Positions 35,642 through 47,440 of a DNA stretch of 64,000 nucleotides are shown one piece after another. Origin of the DNA: Linyphia triangularis. Lineage: Eukaryota > Arthropoda > Arachnida > Araneae > Linyphiidae. The translations under genes were made by a program, and so were the position numbers. Numbering within the stretch: position 1 is the first letter of the stretch; each line of letters opens with the position of its first letter. The notes beneath the pieces were generated by a model. It ran no database searches. It worked only from the letters and a program-made list of their open reading frames with translations, and was not told where the DNA came from. The stretch is from NCBI GenBank assembly GCA_963978545.1, contig OZ021731.1, positions 58,980,773-59,044,772 of the forward strand, read 5' to 3'.

Positions 35642-36165
35642 TTCAGTTCAGTTCGTGACTGTGCTCACGGCAGACGATAACGTTTTCCAGTCGCTTCCAA
35701 AACGATTTGTGTCATCGCATGCGAGTTAAACGACAACTGGAAAAACAAGGAAAGCACGTTCTCTTGTTACCAAAAGATTAAAAAAAAAATCTTTTTTTTT
35801 CCGAATAAGCATGGCACAGATGAGTACTTGGTGTTTAATTTCGATGACTTGCTTACAAGAAACTCAATAATGAGGATTTTTTCCAGTTTACGAGTGGGGT
35901 GCAAAAGGGAAAATGAACTGCACATAGTATAATTTTGATTACTGTTACGTAATAAATATGAATTGACAATTTTAAATCTCCACATATAGATCGGCCTTTT
36001 TTTATGTTTATTTTAGTATATCTTAACCACTTAAACTAAATCAGTATACAATTCATTGCATATAATGACAGGTGGGGGAAAATGATTGTAAAATCTAGCA
36101 TTTTTAAAAAAAGCCTCTTTAAATCGAACTATTAAATTTATTTTAATAAGAAATTTTTTGCATAT
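35642..36165. other. No gene recognised
   Basis: A GC-richer patch to 35,760, then AT-rich. Nothing identified. Confidence 0.4.
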
Positions 36166-36167
36166 TA

Positions 36168-36301
36168 TAGTCGAACCCTGTTAACGTGAAATCACTTATC
36201 ATGAAAAAATCCGTATCAACTCAAAGTAAAAGCAGTGTTCTCCGTAACTTAATGTTAATTTATTCGGGCCCTATCGACTTCACGTTCACGGAGTTTCACT
36301 G
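36168..36301. mobile_element. pogo/Tigger-like MITE
   Basis: 134 bp with inverted ends: TAGTCGAACCCTGTTAACGT at the left against the reverse complement of ACGTTCACGGAGTTTCACTG at the right. TA lies immediately outside both ends (36,166-36,167 and 36,302-36,303). CAGT-type ends with a TA target are typical of the pogo branch of Tc1/mariner. There is no coding capacity, and the ends are moderately diverged. Confidence 0.6.
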
Positions 36302-36651
36302 TATATAACACTTGAACAATATAAATTGAAAATTTTGTGTTATTTTTAAAATTTGAAAAAAAAATTCTTTCAATAGTTTTACAATTTATTATGCATATAT
36401 ATTGATACTCCCATTTTCCCGAGTTATGGGCAAAAATCTGAATTATTCTAAATTAAATGTACATATTAAAATAAAAATATATCATACTAAGTATAAAATA
36501 AACTCATTTTAGTGTATTTTTAAACATGATTTTAATAAAAAAATTTACAGAGTTACAAGAATATTTAAATAAAGAAATAATATCCACCTGACTTTCGAAT
36601 TTAGATTAGGATGGCAATAGGTGCGAAATGCAGCTGGGCACCATATAGGAG
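36302..36651. other. AT-rich DNA, nothing recognised
   Basis: No gene or repeat identified. Confidence 0.5.
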
Positions 36652-37102
36652 TGTGGTGGTCTCCGTGTACAAATGACAGATACAACACCAGGGATCTCTT
36701 TTGACTAGTGGTTCTCACACCTGTCTTCTGAGCTAGGAGTCCCTAGTTCGACTCCCCGTTAGCGCATATCGCTACACTGGTGACTACCGGACAACATAAT
36801 CAGGTTGCCATCTATCGGCGCCTTCTGAAAAAAATACTTCACGACTGCCACACAGAAATCAAGCAAACCTCTGGCGACTCACTGTCACACACAAGCAAGC
36901 AACCTCTGGTGACTCTCTACTACACGCAACGTACTCAACTCACACACTAGCAACTCAACCGTTCGCCCCTTCGCGACTCGCAGGGAAGGGCTATGTAGTG
37001 GTCTCGTGTACAAATGCCAAATACAACACCTCAACACTAGTGGTCATTTTTGTCTAGTGGTTAGCACGACTATCTGCTGATCTAGGAATCCCTGGTTCGA
37101 CA
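36652..37102 (+). mobile_element. Possible TRIM (miniature LTR retrotransposon) with tRNA-like terminal repeats
   Basis: Two direct repeats flank a short non-coding interior. The first (36,652-36,776) begins TGTGGTGGTCTC and ends GCTACA. The second (36,994-37,102, right end cut) begins TGTAGTGGTCTC. Just after the first is TGGTGACTACCGG, placed and shaped like a primer-binding site (TGG start). Just before the second is GCAGGGAAGGGCTA, shaped like a polypurine tract. Each repeat contains tRNA-like promoter boxes: an A-box-like CTAGTGGTTAGCAC and a B-box-like GGTTCGAC in the second; CTAGTGGTTCTCAC and AGTTCGACTCC in the first. No flanking duplication was found. A duplicated tRNA-derived SINE is the main alternative. 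Confidence 0.5.
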
Positions 37103-40100
37103 TGCATCATTAACGTCAAGAAAAATATAAAAGCTCCACAATACTGATTTCCCCATACTTATGGCAAAACTCATTAGAAATATGCATGCAAATGATGTTT
37201 TATAAACATTTCGTAATATACTCTCTCGAAATAAATGTTTCAATGTTTCTCTCCATACTATCTTCCTTGGTAGAAACACTCCAACACCAAGTTGTAATGT
37301 ACTACAGTTTAGTAGAAGACTGATTATCTTTACCCAATTCTCCATAGCTCGCTTTACCTAATTGATTATCAGATGTCTTCCATGACAAATGAATAAGAAC
37401 AGGTTTTTTTTCTTGTCTTCACAAAATTTGATTCATCCACAACTCTCCTCCATTCAGAGTCGCTAAACATGCCATCCATTATACATAACTGACATTCAAT
37501 CAGAGTTTTGAAACCATAAAATGTACCTGGTGGTCCTTCAGAAGTCCAAGATTAATAAACATGCTGCTCTTTCTTGTTACACGCCTAATTGCTGTAAGTA
37601 TACTCCAGTGGCAGACCATTCCCCCTTTTAACCCCCCCCCCTTCCCTTCTCCCCATAAAAAGTCGTAAAAAAATAGAAATTATGTATTCTTTCTTTTATT
37701 GCTCTGTTCTACTAAAGATTTCTGTATCTGTAACAAAATGTAAGGATTCTGCCTGTTATAAAGGAAGATGAATGCAAGTTCATCAACAACACATGTTAAC
37801 CCTCTGAGTCTACAGGGAATGGGTGAAAATGAACAGTTGCTTTACTTGCAATAATTTTTAAATTATATTTCTCATTCAATTACATATATATATATTTTTA
37901 ATTATTTTTTATTTATTTTGTTTTAAACTTTCATCCTAATAAAAATATTTAAAAAATACTTTATTTTAAATTTTATTTATAAATTTAAAACTGTTGTGTA
38001 TTGCTGGAAAAACTGGAGAAAAAAGGACGTATATATACGTCCATGACCCTCAGAAGGATGCCCACCATGCGCTGTATATAAACAAAATAAGTTTGAGTCC
38101 ATTAGCGATGTTTCTTGATCACAATACCTAATTAGAAATTACTTGATTCAATCTTGGAATATATTTCAGCAAAAAAATTGACGAAAATCTAAATTTATGG
38201 TGAATAAATATATTTTTAAATATACCCTCCCTTTTCCCCAATGCCACCCTTTACCCGCACCTGACTATGCTATATATTACGTTTGCACAATCCAATTTAT
38301 TTGAGGTAGTTATTTGAATTAAGGTAAATTTTAATGAAATTTTTTATTAAGAATATTAATAACAAAGACATTAAACTTCCCCGTTTATTTGTAACATTAC
38401 AAAGATGACATTCACTACACAAAATAAATGTCTGGTTTTATGTCACTGAAAAAACAGTGCAGGAGACCTTAAGTAATTGACAGCATGTTTGCAAAATTGC
38501 GATTCCTATAATTGAAAATGAAAAGGAGAAAAAAATAGCATCAGTTCAAATGTTCGCCATCAGATGGCATTATGGAAATGTGTCACTTTAAAAACTCATA
38601 TGGAAGTAAACTTTACAGACTGAACCACTCGATGGCTGAACCTTGTCGGAAAACTTATGAATGAATTTTTAAACCAAAAACGAAACAATAAAATTATGAA
38701 TATATATTGTGTAATTATCGTTCGTGAAGCGTCACTTGTGAAAATAGAACTACTTAGATTTTTTTTTTTTTTTAATATTAATATTCATTATTTTTAAAAT
38801 CCTTCTGCTCTGGTCTGAATAATGTTATATAAAATTTTAAATGCCAATTTATATAGTGTTCTTTTGATATATTTTTTTAATGTTTAATAATTTGGATGTT
38901 TAATGTTTCTTTTTGAATTATATTTAGGGATTTTTTTTATGATCTTAGCAAGTAGAATATAAAGTTTACAGCAAAAAAAAAATAATAATAATTTTGCAGG
39001 TTCTAGACTGCGTAATTCAATTATTCCCTTTTAATATTCTATTAATTACATCTGAACAATCCACTTTAATCAATAAATGAATTTATGATAAAATTATCTC
39101 TTATGGCGATAGAAAAGCCTCAAAATTTCCCTATCCATTGTCATCCTTTCAAATAAGATATCTATCCCTCCCCCCCCATTCTTTTTTACTGCACTAATAA
39201 TAATAAAATAAAAAAAAAAGGTAGACGCCACCTTACAATGCTCCAGCTTTTCAAGGACATATACCTCAATAAACAACCATTCCTTCTGCCCTACTCCATT
39301 ACATAAACACCAACAATCCAGAGCGCTACAAACATTTAGTACACTTCTGCAACAACAAAAGACATCTTAGCATCCTAGCACATATACCACCAAAAAAAAA
39401 AAAAAGTAGCCCCACAAAAAAAGAAAAGGAAATGCTTTCCAAAAACCATCATCACACAAGAATAATAATAAAAAAAAAAAAAAAGCAGAACCAGACATCT
39501 TGAGGTTATCACAACTCCTGTCCAGGGATTGGACCCAGGTCAGTTAGCGAGCAATTTTCCGGTTCGCTGCCTAGAAGATGCTGTTAACATTACCGTAAAT
39601 TTACGATTCCAGACAGCCTTTGTAACCGAACGCTTATCTACGGCGTTGACACCGTTTATTAGCACCGAATGTGGAATAGTTATTTTTATGTTTTTCGGGA
39701 TGTGTTGTAGCGTCACTTCCTGTATTTTTCAAGTTTGAACCCCTAAATGCACTTTTAAGTACAGTTTTTCTTTCGGTTTTTGGGATGGACTTTTTTTTCT
39801 TTTCTTTGGTAGGGCTATTATGCTTGGGAGCGATTACGAAGGTGATAGAAAAGTTTATGCTGAAGAATGGTAAAAAAAAAAGTGGTTTAAAGCGATGGAT
39901 GTGTGAATGGGTTCGGTTTTTGATTTTATCAAATTGCCAATAGTTGATGGAAGTGAGCGCTAATCGATTTGACCGCGTCTGCTGTTTAGATATTCGTTAT
40001 TGATAAGTTTAAAATGGTTATTCGGAGAAAAACAAGTTGGAATGTATCAGTCACTGTCAATGAAAGCTGTTGCAACTAACATTTATGTAACGGTTCGTCA

Positions 40101-40395
40101 GGTCCGTGTACCACGTATGCTTCAAATAAAATATTACTTTTGCCATACACATAAGTAACATTTCTCTTGACTAAATTAAAGTTATTATTTATTTCCAAAT
40201 ATATGCTACGAGTTCAGATAATGTGGAGTTGTTGCATTACGGTTATTGTAATCATTATTATTATTATATCACAGCCATGAATTACACAACGTAATGTTTA
40301 AATGTTTAATAACCAAGAGAGAGAGAGAGAGAGCAACCCAGTAATAAGTGAAATGTATTTTTAAATCCTTTATATTAACTTCGCTTTTATATGTT
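37103..40395. other. AT-rich DNA with poly-A/T and poly-C tracts, no gene recognised
   Basis: A poly-C run lies near 37,635, a poly-T run at 38,760, and A-rich runs occupy 39,390-39,485. A GC-moderate patch at 39,490-39,740 carries a 69-codon frame (39,529-39,738, +) that I do not recognise. Nothing else is identifiable. Confidence 0.4.
40315..40334. repeat. (GA)n microsatellite
   Basis: About ten uninterrupted GA units. Confidence 0.95.
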
Positions 40396-40409
40396 TGTTT
40401 GTCGATGGG

Positions 40410-40464
40410 TTGGTTGGTAGGAGTTTAACGGCGCAAGGGCAACACGTGGGCCATACTGCGCCAA
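40410..40464 (-). mobile_element. Very short truncated retroposon related to the SINE 1 tail
   Basis: A 55-bp insert is flanked by exact TGTTTGTCGATGGG copies (40,396-40,409 and 40,465-40,478). On the minus strand it reads TTGGCGCAGTATGGCCCACG, then TGTTGCCCTTGCGCCG, and ends CCTACCAACCAA. That parallels the SINE 1 end (GGCGCATTATAGCCCTCGTG, TGTTGCTGACGGCGCC, ACCAACC). It is either a third SINE subfamily cut to its tail or the tail of the LINE partner. Confidence 0.8.
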
Positions 40465-40489
40465 TGTTTGTCGATGGGAACGGAATCTG

Positions 40490-40700
40490 TGGATGCCTAA
40501 TTAACTCCCTTGCCGTCATCCAATCGGGTTGAAACTTTCAGATAGGTTCGAAGTCGATGACAATGCATTCTATCAAATTCTGGGTTTGTTACTGTCACTA
40601 AAAAGTTTATTAGTATTCCATAAAAGCGACCTAACTTCCCGTCACTCAATCGCATTAAAATGGGATTGGACCGGCTTGTCATGGTAAAATGCCGGGAACA
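40490..40700 (-). repeat. Dispersed repeat family Y, copy 4
   Basis: Reverse-complement copy carrying GAATTTGATAGAATGCATTG, TCATCGACTTCGAACC, AAGTTTCAACCCG and GATGACGGCAAGGG. The 78-codon minus-strand frame across it is not conserved as a protein in the other copies. Confidence 0.6.
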
Positions 40701-40744
40701 GTCAACAAGACCCGACAACCTTTCAGGCAACAACCCACGACGGC

Positions 40745-41360
40745 GAGCTCGTTAGGCTATTGAAATTTACCTGCCGTTGTATAGCATCCTAAATTAGAAA
40801 ACAGAAAGTGTATAATAGACCTCAATTAAGAACTACAAATTAAAATCGATAAAAATTTAATGTCTAACACTTCATAGTAAAGTGTATATAAACAAATCAA
40901 TCACAGATTTACAAACATACAAAAAAACATTTAAATTGGGGAAAACACTAAGTTGAACTCACAGAAAATATTCTCTGGTCATGTCCCCAACATGGATGGC
41001 CAACCCACACTTTTGGGTGGTGACTGGTTGTTTGCGTAAGCCGTGCTGGAGGCTAACAAATATGAAAGACACATATTTTCTTATGACAAGACTAAAAATA
41101 TCTAAAAGTTGACACACGTCTTCATAAGGCGTGACTACACACGTAGGAAAATAGACGAAAACAATAAACTGATGTGCACTGTTCCTTGTGTGGTATATAT
41201 TCACTCCGATGATCGACGATTCCATCCTTCTGGCAAGTCCACCCACCATGCGGCACATTCACTTGGCTAACAAAAGACTAAAAAAGACTAAAAACTAAAA
41301 ATCCAGAGTCACTTCTTTGAGTCCAGACGAAAACCTACGCTTGGTCGTACGACACTGCGA
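40745..41360. other. No gene recognised
   Basis: A 99-codon minus-strand frame (40,959-41,258) has no motif I know. Otherwise featureless. Confidence 0.4.
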
Positions 41361-41641
41361 TTGAAAAAATCATGTTTTTTAGTAATTGCTAAACAACGGC
41401 TTTAACGATTTTGTTCAAAATCGTTATGGTAATGCCTCTTAAGGTGTTCTAAACATCCCCACCTCCGAAATTCCCGTAAAAATGCTTTAATGGTTTAAAA
41501 AGTTGAAAAACGTATGCCTTTAACACAAAGTTCTTTTTCCTTGCGCACACCTCATCAACGATCGTTTTTTCTTCTCTCCTCAGTTTCACTTGTAAGAAAG
41601 GATAAAATAAGGATTATTGAAAAGTATATCGCCAAAACCAT

Positions 41642-41684
<43 letters not shown>

Positions 41685-41829
41685 CCATACAAGAATTATG
41701 GCAAAAAATATCGCCAAACTGGCCATTTTAGCTAAAGGAATGATGAAAATATAAAAGCGGTAAATGACTCAAATCCACGTCAGTGTTATAGTGTAATTGA
41801 AAGTTGTGCGATGTTCCACACCACTAGTT
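41361..41829 (+). mobile_element. Repeat family R, 5'-shortened copy
   Basis: Begins in the middle of the family (ATCATGTTTTTTAGTAATTG) and runs through CTTAAGGTGTTCTAAACATC, AGTTGAAAAACG, CAACGATCGTTTT and CCAAACTGGCCATTTTAGC to GTGTAATTGAAAGTTGTGCG and CACTAGTT. A long poly-T run at about 41,643-41,680 has expanded within it. Confidence 0.75.
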
Positions 41830-42825
41830 CATAAAACATTGTGGCATCCAAATTTTCAAGGAAAATATTCCACTGCGGTCCACTCTCCCCATAACCTGAC
41901 TTACATTTAACCTACTACAAGTGTCTGTAGCATTTGTTTCGGAAATTTAAACTCAGACAGAAGAGCATAGTCTTTGTTTAAGCTTCTTTGTACGATTGTT
42001 AGAAAATAAAAAATGATAAAAAAATTATGCATACAAAACAGAGAAATCTTTTCAAAAAAATTTGCCAACTCAAAATAAAACCAAATGAATTACACACCCT
42101 GAACAAAGAAATTTCTTAGGAAAATGTATTAATACAAAAAAAAAACAAAAAAAAAAAAAAAAAAAAATTATACACTAAACTAAACAAAGAAATCTTTTCA
42201 GAAAATATATACATTGTACAGCATAATATAAATGGATGTTTTTCTAGAACTGATTGAATTGTAGTCGTTCTTAAGGATAGTAAAATGCGCGTAATCTTAA
42301 AAAAAAAAAAAAAAAAAGCATTGAAATTTAAAATATTTCTTTCTTTAAACAAAATGCTCTTTCTGTGCTTAATTTATTCAATTACATTTTGAATCGTTTT
42401 AAAACGCACTTATATTATACCTCTAAAATTAATATCTAAGAGTGGTTCAAAATAAATTTAAAACCATATTTAAAACAGAGGTAATGCAAGGAGTAACTAA
42501 AACTTTGATAAATCAACAAATAGTGAACTATTCACATTAGGGAGATGTGGTTTATACTAAAATGCAAAGAAAAATAAGGACTTTTTTTCCTAGAGAAACT
42601 TTCCTGCCATTACTGTTGTGTTTTGACTAACAGGTTTATGATTTATGGTAGAACCTGATTGATCAACAATGACAAAAATGCCAAACAATTTCTTCCAGAC
42701 ATCTATTACACCATACGTCACCAGAAAGTTTTGTCCTTATGGTATTTTTATACAAATAAAACTGTTACTTACTTCCGATTTCTGTAAAAACCGTTTTTAC
42801 CAAACGTATATAATTTGCAAATTAT
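41830..42825. other. AT-rich DNA with poly-A runs
   Basis: Poly-A near 42,135-42,166 and 42,299-42,317. No gene recognised. Confidence 0.5.
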
Positions 42826-42829
42826 ATAC

Positions 42830-43592
42830 TGTTGCGTGGATGGGTTCGAAAGAATTGAAGCCAAAACAGATAAAAAATTGCAGAAATTTATTCCGATTTA
42901 ACTCTTCGCAGATTTTCTTACAACTCCAGAACTTCTCGTTTTAATAGACTCAGTGCAGCTCTTTACACGACAGTAGAGCACAACAGCAGTTAAACACTTT
43001 ATACACAACTGCTAAATCGCCTTAAAAGACAATGGATTACAGTTCACATTCGCAATACAGCTCTCTGAATGCTCACTGAAAGGCAACTAACGAACTAACT
43101 CAGTAACTCCACTCAGTCAGTAACTCCAATCAACCAACTCAACTCAGTCCACTGAAAACCCATAACTCCACTCACGGCCGGCCTTATATAGGGAAGTCAA
43201 ATCTTCGTGAATCTTCTAGAGATAGAAATTTGGAGAACTTTCCAGATCGCAGTCGAAAAGTCATATACATGTACATGGGAACCGAAAATGTCGCCAAATG
43301 CTCGACAAAAAAACACGACAAAATTTGGCGACAAAAATTAGTCGCCAAAACCTTCGCCAACTTGGCTCTATCCCGCCAATTTGGCGAGATTGCCATTACC
43401 ATAATGTTAAATGCCCTGCTCCTTTTAAAACTCGCTTCTCAGCGTTATCTCTGTAAAACTCGTTATCAAGCATTGAGACACACATTGCAGGAAAGCGAAC
43501 TCTTGCCCTGCCCTATGCGAAATGTACATAAATTTTCCTATTAACATAATTAATGCTACGAAATATTTACAAATATACAGAAATTCGTAACA
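42830..43592 (+). mobile_element. Solo LTR, copy 1 (763 bp)
   Basis: It begins TGTTGCGTGGATGGG and ends TTCGTAACA, giving inverted TGTT/AACA ends. ATAC is duplicated on both sides (42,826-42,829 and 43,593-43,596). A TATA-type motif (CCTTATATAGGG, near 43,182) may be the LTR promoter. No internal retrotransposon sequence adjoins it, and a second LTR of the same family 3 kb away has a different target duplication, so both are solo LTRs left by recombination. A Ty3/gypsy-type origin is likely but unproven. Confidence 0.85.
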
Positions 43593-43621
43593 ATACGTTT
43601 ATTATAATTTGAAATGCTATT

Positions 43622-44383
43622 ACTTTCAATTACCTATGTGCTAATACAGAGTACTGAAAACATCATTGCATTCGGTAATTTTTTCGAATTTTTTTTTCCC
43701 CTTTTGAGCATGTTTTGTAACGTGCTGAGTTAAAAAAAAAAAGAAAAAAAAAGTGGTCTAGAAAAATGTCTTGATGTGTGTCTGAGGTCAGCATAACTTT
43801 TAAACAGATTGATTTATGATGTTAAAAGTTTTGTATAGAAATTAGTAGTGGCTATGGGACCTGTCATTAAGCTTTTTGCCAAAATTGCACATGCACTAAA
43901 GGTAGCTGGAATTGAAAAATTTATGTTTTTCAGTAATAGCCAAAAAAAAAATGAAGATTTTGATAAAAAATCACTGGGGAAATGCCTTTTAAAGTGATCG
44001 GAACAACCCCACCTCCAAAATGCTCGTGGAAAAGCGATAAAGACGAAAAGAGTTAAAAACGATTGTCGTTAACACAATGTTCTCTTCCCTTGAGCATCGC
44101 TCATCAACAACTGTTTCTCCTATGTTTTACTTACAGGAAAAGATAATGTAATATTTGTTGGAAAAAAAAATCATCAATATGGCAATTTTGGCTGTTTTAT
44201 TACTATTTTTTTTTTTTTTTTTTTTTTCTGTTAATGTAATAATTATTGCCAAAAATATAGCCAAACTGGCCATTTCTTTTAAAATTTAACGAACATATGA
44301 AAATGAAAATGGTAGCCTACATCAATATGTGGCATATATATAAAGTGTAATTAAAAGTTTTGCGAAATTCTACACTTCTAGTT
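43622..44383 (+). mobile_element. Repeat family R, near full-length copy
   Basis: Starts ACTTTCAATTACCTATGTG, passes TGTGTCTGAGGTCAGCATAA, AAATTGCACATGC, AACACAATGTTCTCTTCCC and CCAAACTGGCCATTTC, and ends TGTAATTAAAAGTTTTGCG to CTTCTAGTT. An internal T-run is present at about 44,210-44,227. No clear flanking duplication. Confidence 0.75.
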
Positions 44384-45668
44384 TTTGGATGAAGATGTAG
44401 ATCTAGATAACTGTAAAAGTTTGAACAAAATTTCAAATATGAACAAAAGGTATTATTAAAAACACTATAATATATTAAAATTAACTACATACACATGAAG
44501 TACTATGTTGAAATAATTCGGAGTTAAACAAACTAATAGCAAAATATATTTGATTCAAATGTATACAGTTGAGTAATACATTACTTTAAAAAAAAAAAAA
44601 GCTTTTCTAATCTTTAGAATTTTGATCTTAGTACTTAGTTATTTCTTAATAAGCCTCTGTTTTGAAAGAGACTAAAGAATTTCTAGAATTGTATTCAGTA
44701 CATAATAATAAACATAAATAAAGAACAACAAACTATAAACAAAGTAAGGAAATATTATGTCGGGCAAGGGAATTACCGAAATATTTATTTTTCATTTATT
44801 TTTTCTTTGTCCGCGGTTCAATTAAATGATTAAAAATGTTACCCTAGCCCAAAATGGCACATCTTCAAAACATTCTCAAAAGCAAAACTAAATGATAAAG
44901 TAAAAGACACTTTAATATTTCAAGAAAATTAGTTTCATATTTCACGGGGAAGGGAAAAGTTTTTTAAGAAGAAGAAAAAAAGAAAAAGGAAAAAAAAAAA
45001 TGGAAAAGAAAAAGAGTTTTTAATTTCGGTTCGGAATGTTGTGGAGGAATATTAAAAACAAAGAAATCGTTATTATCGTTGCCATTAGAAGAATGGAAAA
45101 GATAAAAATAAATTTATGAAGTAAATGAAGAAAATATTCTGTTGTTTTAAAAGAGTTCCAATTCCAAATCATTACTTTGAAGATTAATTTCCTATTTTCG
45201 AATGGAAATTTTCTAAGGTGAAGGTTTGGAAATGATTATCGTAGTTTTCAGTCCTTTAATTATATTCGGCTACTATTGGATACTTTTTTTTTTAATAAGA
45301 ACATTTCCTGAGAGGTATTTTTGAATATTTTGCCTTTCCCATTTCTTTCGTTTAAGTTATAATATATGTACATTTGTTTATGATGTATTTCAATTACCGT
45401 TTTCATTATGTGAAGACATTTATCACTGCATTTTGTTTTAATAGAACAAAAGAAAGTTGTGTACTTTCGGAAAATGTTCAGCATGTTCTCAATTCTTTAA
45501 ATTAAAAGTAAATTTTAAAAAGTTATTTGAACGTTGCTTTATAAATGATTATGGTTGTCTGCATGAGGAATATTTAATTAGTAATATAATAAATAGAGTT
45601 ATTGGAAGAAAGTAATTTAAAGAGTTAATTAAAGCTAATACTTTCCTTACACGATGCAATTTGTTATA
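44384..45668. other. AT-rich DNA, no gene recognised
   Basis: A-rich and purine-rich around 44,950-45,020. Nothing identified. Confidence 0.5.
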
Positions 45669-46481
45669 CAGGGGCGTACTGGGACATAAAATTGTCCCGG
45701 TAACTTTAGAGTTATGCTGGCCAAATTTTCAATATCATTATTAATAATTTATTTTTTATTTTTAATAAAATAGTTTCAATAATTAAATAATTAATTTTAA
45801 TAATAAAATAGTTTTAGTCTTTAATTATTAATATATTTTATTATTTACTTATTTAAATATTCATATTTTATGATTAATATATTTTGTTATTTAAATATTA
45901 ATATTTAGTAATTATAATTTCAATAATTGATTTTATTTATAAATTTCAATAATTGATTTTATTTATAAATTTCAATAATTGATTTTATTTATAAATTTTA
46001 ATAATTGAACTGTTCAAAAAATTAGTTTATGAAATTAAATTTTCTCTGTTTCTATTATTTATATTTCCTTGGAGTGAACTTGGTTTCCATAAATCATTGA
46101 TTGTTGTTTGCTGCAAAAACTAAAACAAGATATCTAAATTGTAAAATAATGTCCAGGAATTTGACTAGTAGTAAAATGACATCCGATATAATAATATATT
46201 TAGCCGCAAAGGTTATAAAATAAAGTAAAAATTAATACAAATAATATATACATTTTTAGTGTATCTACTTTTTTTTAGTGCATCTACTTTTCTTTTCTAA
46301 AAGACCTAACTACTAGGGAATGGGGGGGGGGGGAAAGAGAGAGAGTGACTGGTATTTGAATGTAAGGGGCTTTTTAAAAAATCGTTAAGGAAAGTATCTC
46401 TATTTATATTGCAAAATACTTCTACAGACACTGACCAGCCCGGTGATTGCCCCGGACAACCTTATGTCCAGTACGTCACTG
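45669..46481. mobile_element. hAT-type MITE, second family (813 bp)
   Basis: The left end CAGGGGCGTACTGGGACATA faces the right end TATGTCCAGTACGTCACTG as imperfect inverted repeats. TTGTTATA is duplicated exactly outside both ends (45,661-45,668 and 46,482-46,489), giving the 8-bp hAT signature. The interior is AT-rich and non-coding, with a short tandem array (TTCAATAATTGATTTTATTT, 45,925-46,010). No transposase, so it depends on a relative elsewhere. Confidence 0.9.
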
Positions 46482-46647
46482 TTGTTATAAAATAACAATT
46501 TGAAACATTCCATAAAAGTAAAGAAGACAAGTAGAGTTATCAATAATTTTTTGAATAGTTCCAAAGTTCCATAACATTGGGAAATTTGATCTAATAATTT
46601 AATCGTTGAATATTGTAAACTACATAAATTGTTTAAAATAATGACAC

Positions 46648-47440
46648 AACTAGAGGTGGGGAACATCGTACAACTTTCAATTACACTATTATACTGGCGT
46701 GGATTAGTGTTATTTTACCATTTTTATATTGTTGCGTGGATGGGTTCGAAAGACTTGAAGCCAAAACAGGTCAAAACTTGCTGAAATTTATTCCGATATA
46801 ACTCTTCGAAGATTCTCTTACAACTCCAAAACTTCGCGTTCTAATAGACTCAATACCGCTCTTTACACGACAATAGAGCACAACAGCAGTTAAAAACTTG
46901 ATACACAACAGCTAAAATTGCCGCAAAAGACAATGCAATACAGTTCGCTTTTAGAACTACTCTGAATGCTCACTGAGAGACAACTAAATCAGTAACTCAA
47001 TTCAGCCGGCCTTATATAGGAAAGTCAATCCTTCATGAATCTTCTAGAGATAAAAATGTAGAGGATTTTCCAGATCGTAGTCGAAAAGTCATATACATGT
47101 ACATGGGGACCGAAAATGTCGCCAAAACCGTTGCCAACTTGGCGAGATTGCCATTAACCATAATGTTAAATAGCTTGCCCCTTGTAAAACTCGTTTTCTA
47201 GCCTGATCCCTGTAGAACTCGTTTTCAAGCATTAAGAGACACATTGCAGAAAAGCAAAGTAAACTCTTGCACTGCCTTATGAGAAATGTACATAAATTTT
47301 CCTTTTTACATAATTAATACTACGAAATATTTACAAATATACAGAAGTTCGTAACATTATTTTCATCATTCATTTATAAAAAATTATCAGTTTGGCGATA
47401 ATTCTTTTCTGGGCCTTTAAAAAAAAAGTTTTTTGTTATT
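46648..47440 (-). mobile_element. Repeat family R, partial copy split by an LTR
   Basis: The outer part (46,648-46,729) carries ACTAGAGGTGGGGAACATCG and ACTTTCAATTACACTAT. The part after the LTR (47,357 to about 47,440) continues TTTTCATCATTC and CAGTTTGGCGATAATTC. Comparison with 52,535-53,253 shows that the uninterrupted sequence reads TTTTTATATTTTCATCAT, so the LTR insertion point is exact. Confidence 0.75.
46730..47356 (+). mobile_element. Solo LTR, copy 2 (627 bp), inserted in repeat R
   Basis: Same family as 42,830-43,592: starts TGTTGCGTGGATGGG, has GGCCTTATATAGGAAAGTC, and ends TTCGTAACA. It lacks several internal stretches of copy 1. Upstream ATAT (46,726-46,729) and downstream TTAT (47,357-47,360) fit a 4-bp target duplication with one change, as judged against the empty site in another R copy. 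Confidence 0.85.

Noticed and set aside
40497..40733. 78-codon minus-strand frame as a protein-coding gene
   Set aside because: It lies in dispersed repeat Y, and the frame is not preserved in the other copies.
42826..47360. One LTR retrotransposon with 5' and 3' LTRs at 42,830 and 46,730
   Set aside because: Sequence between them consists of unrelated repeats, and the two LTRs have different target duplications.
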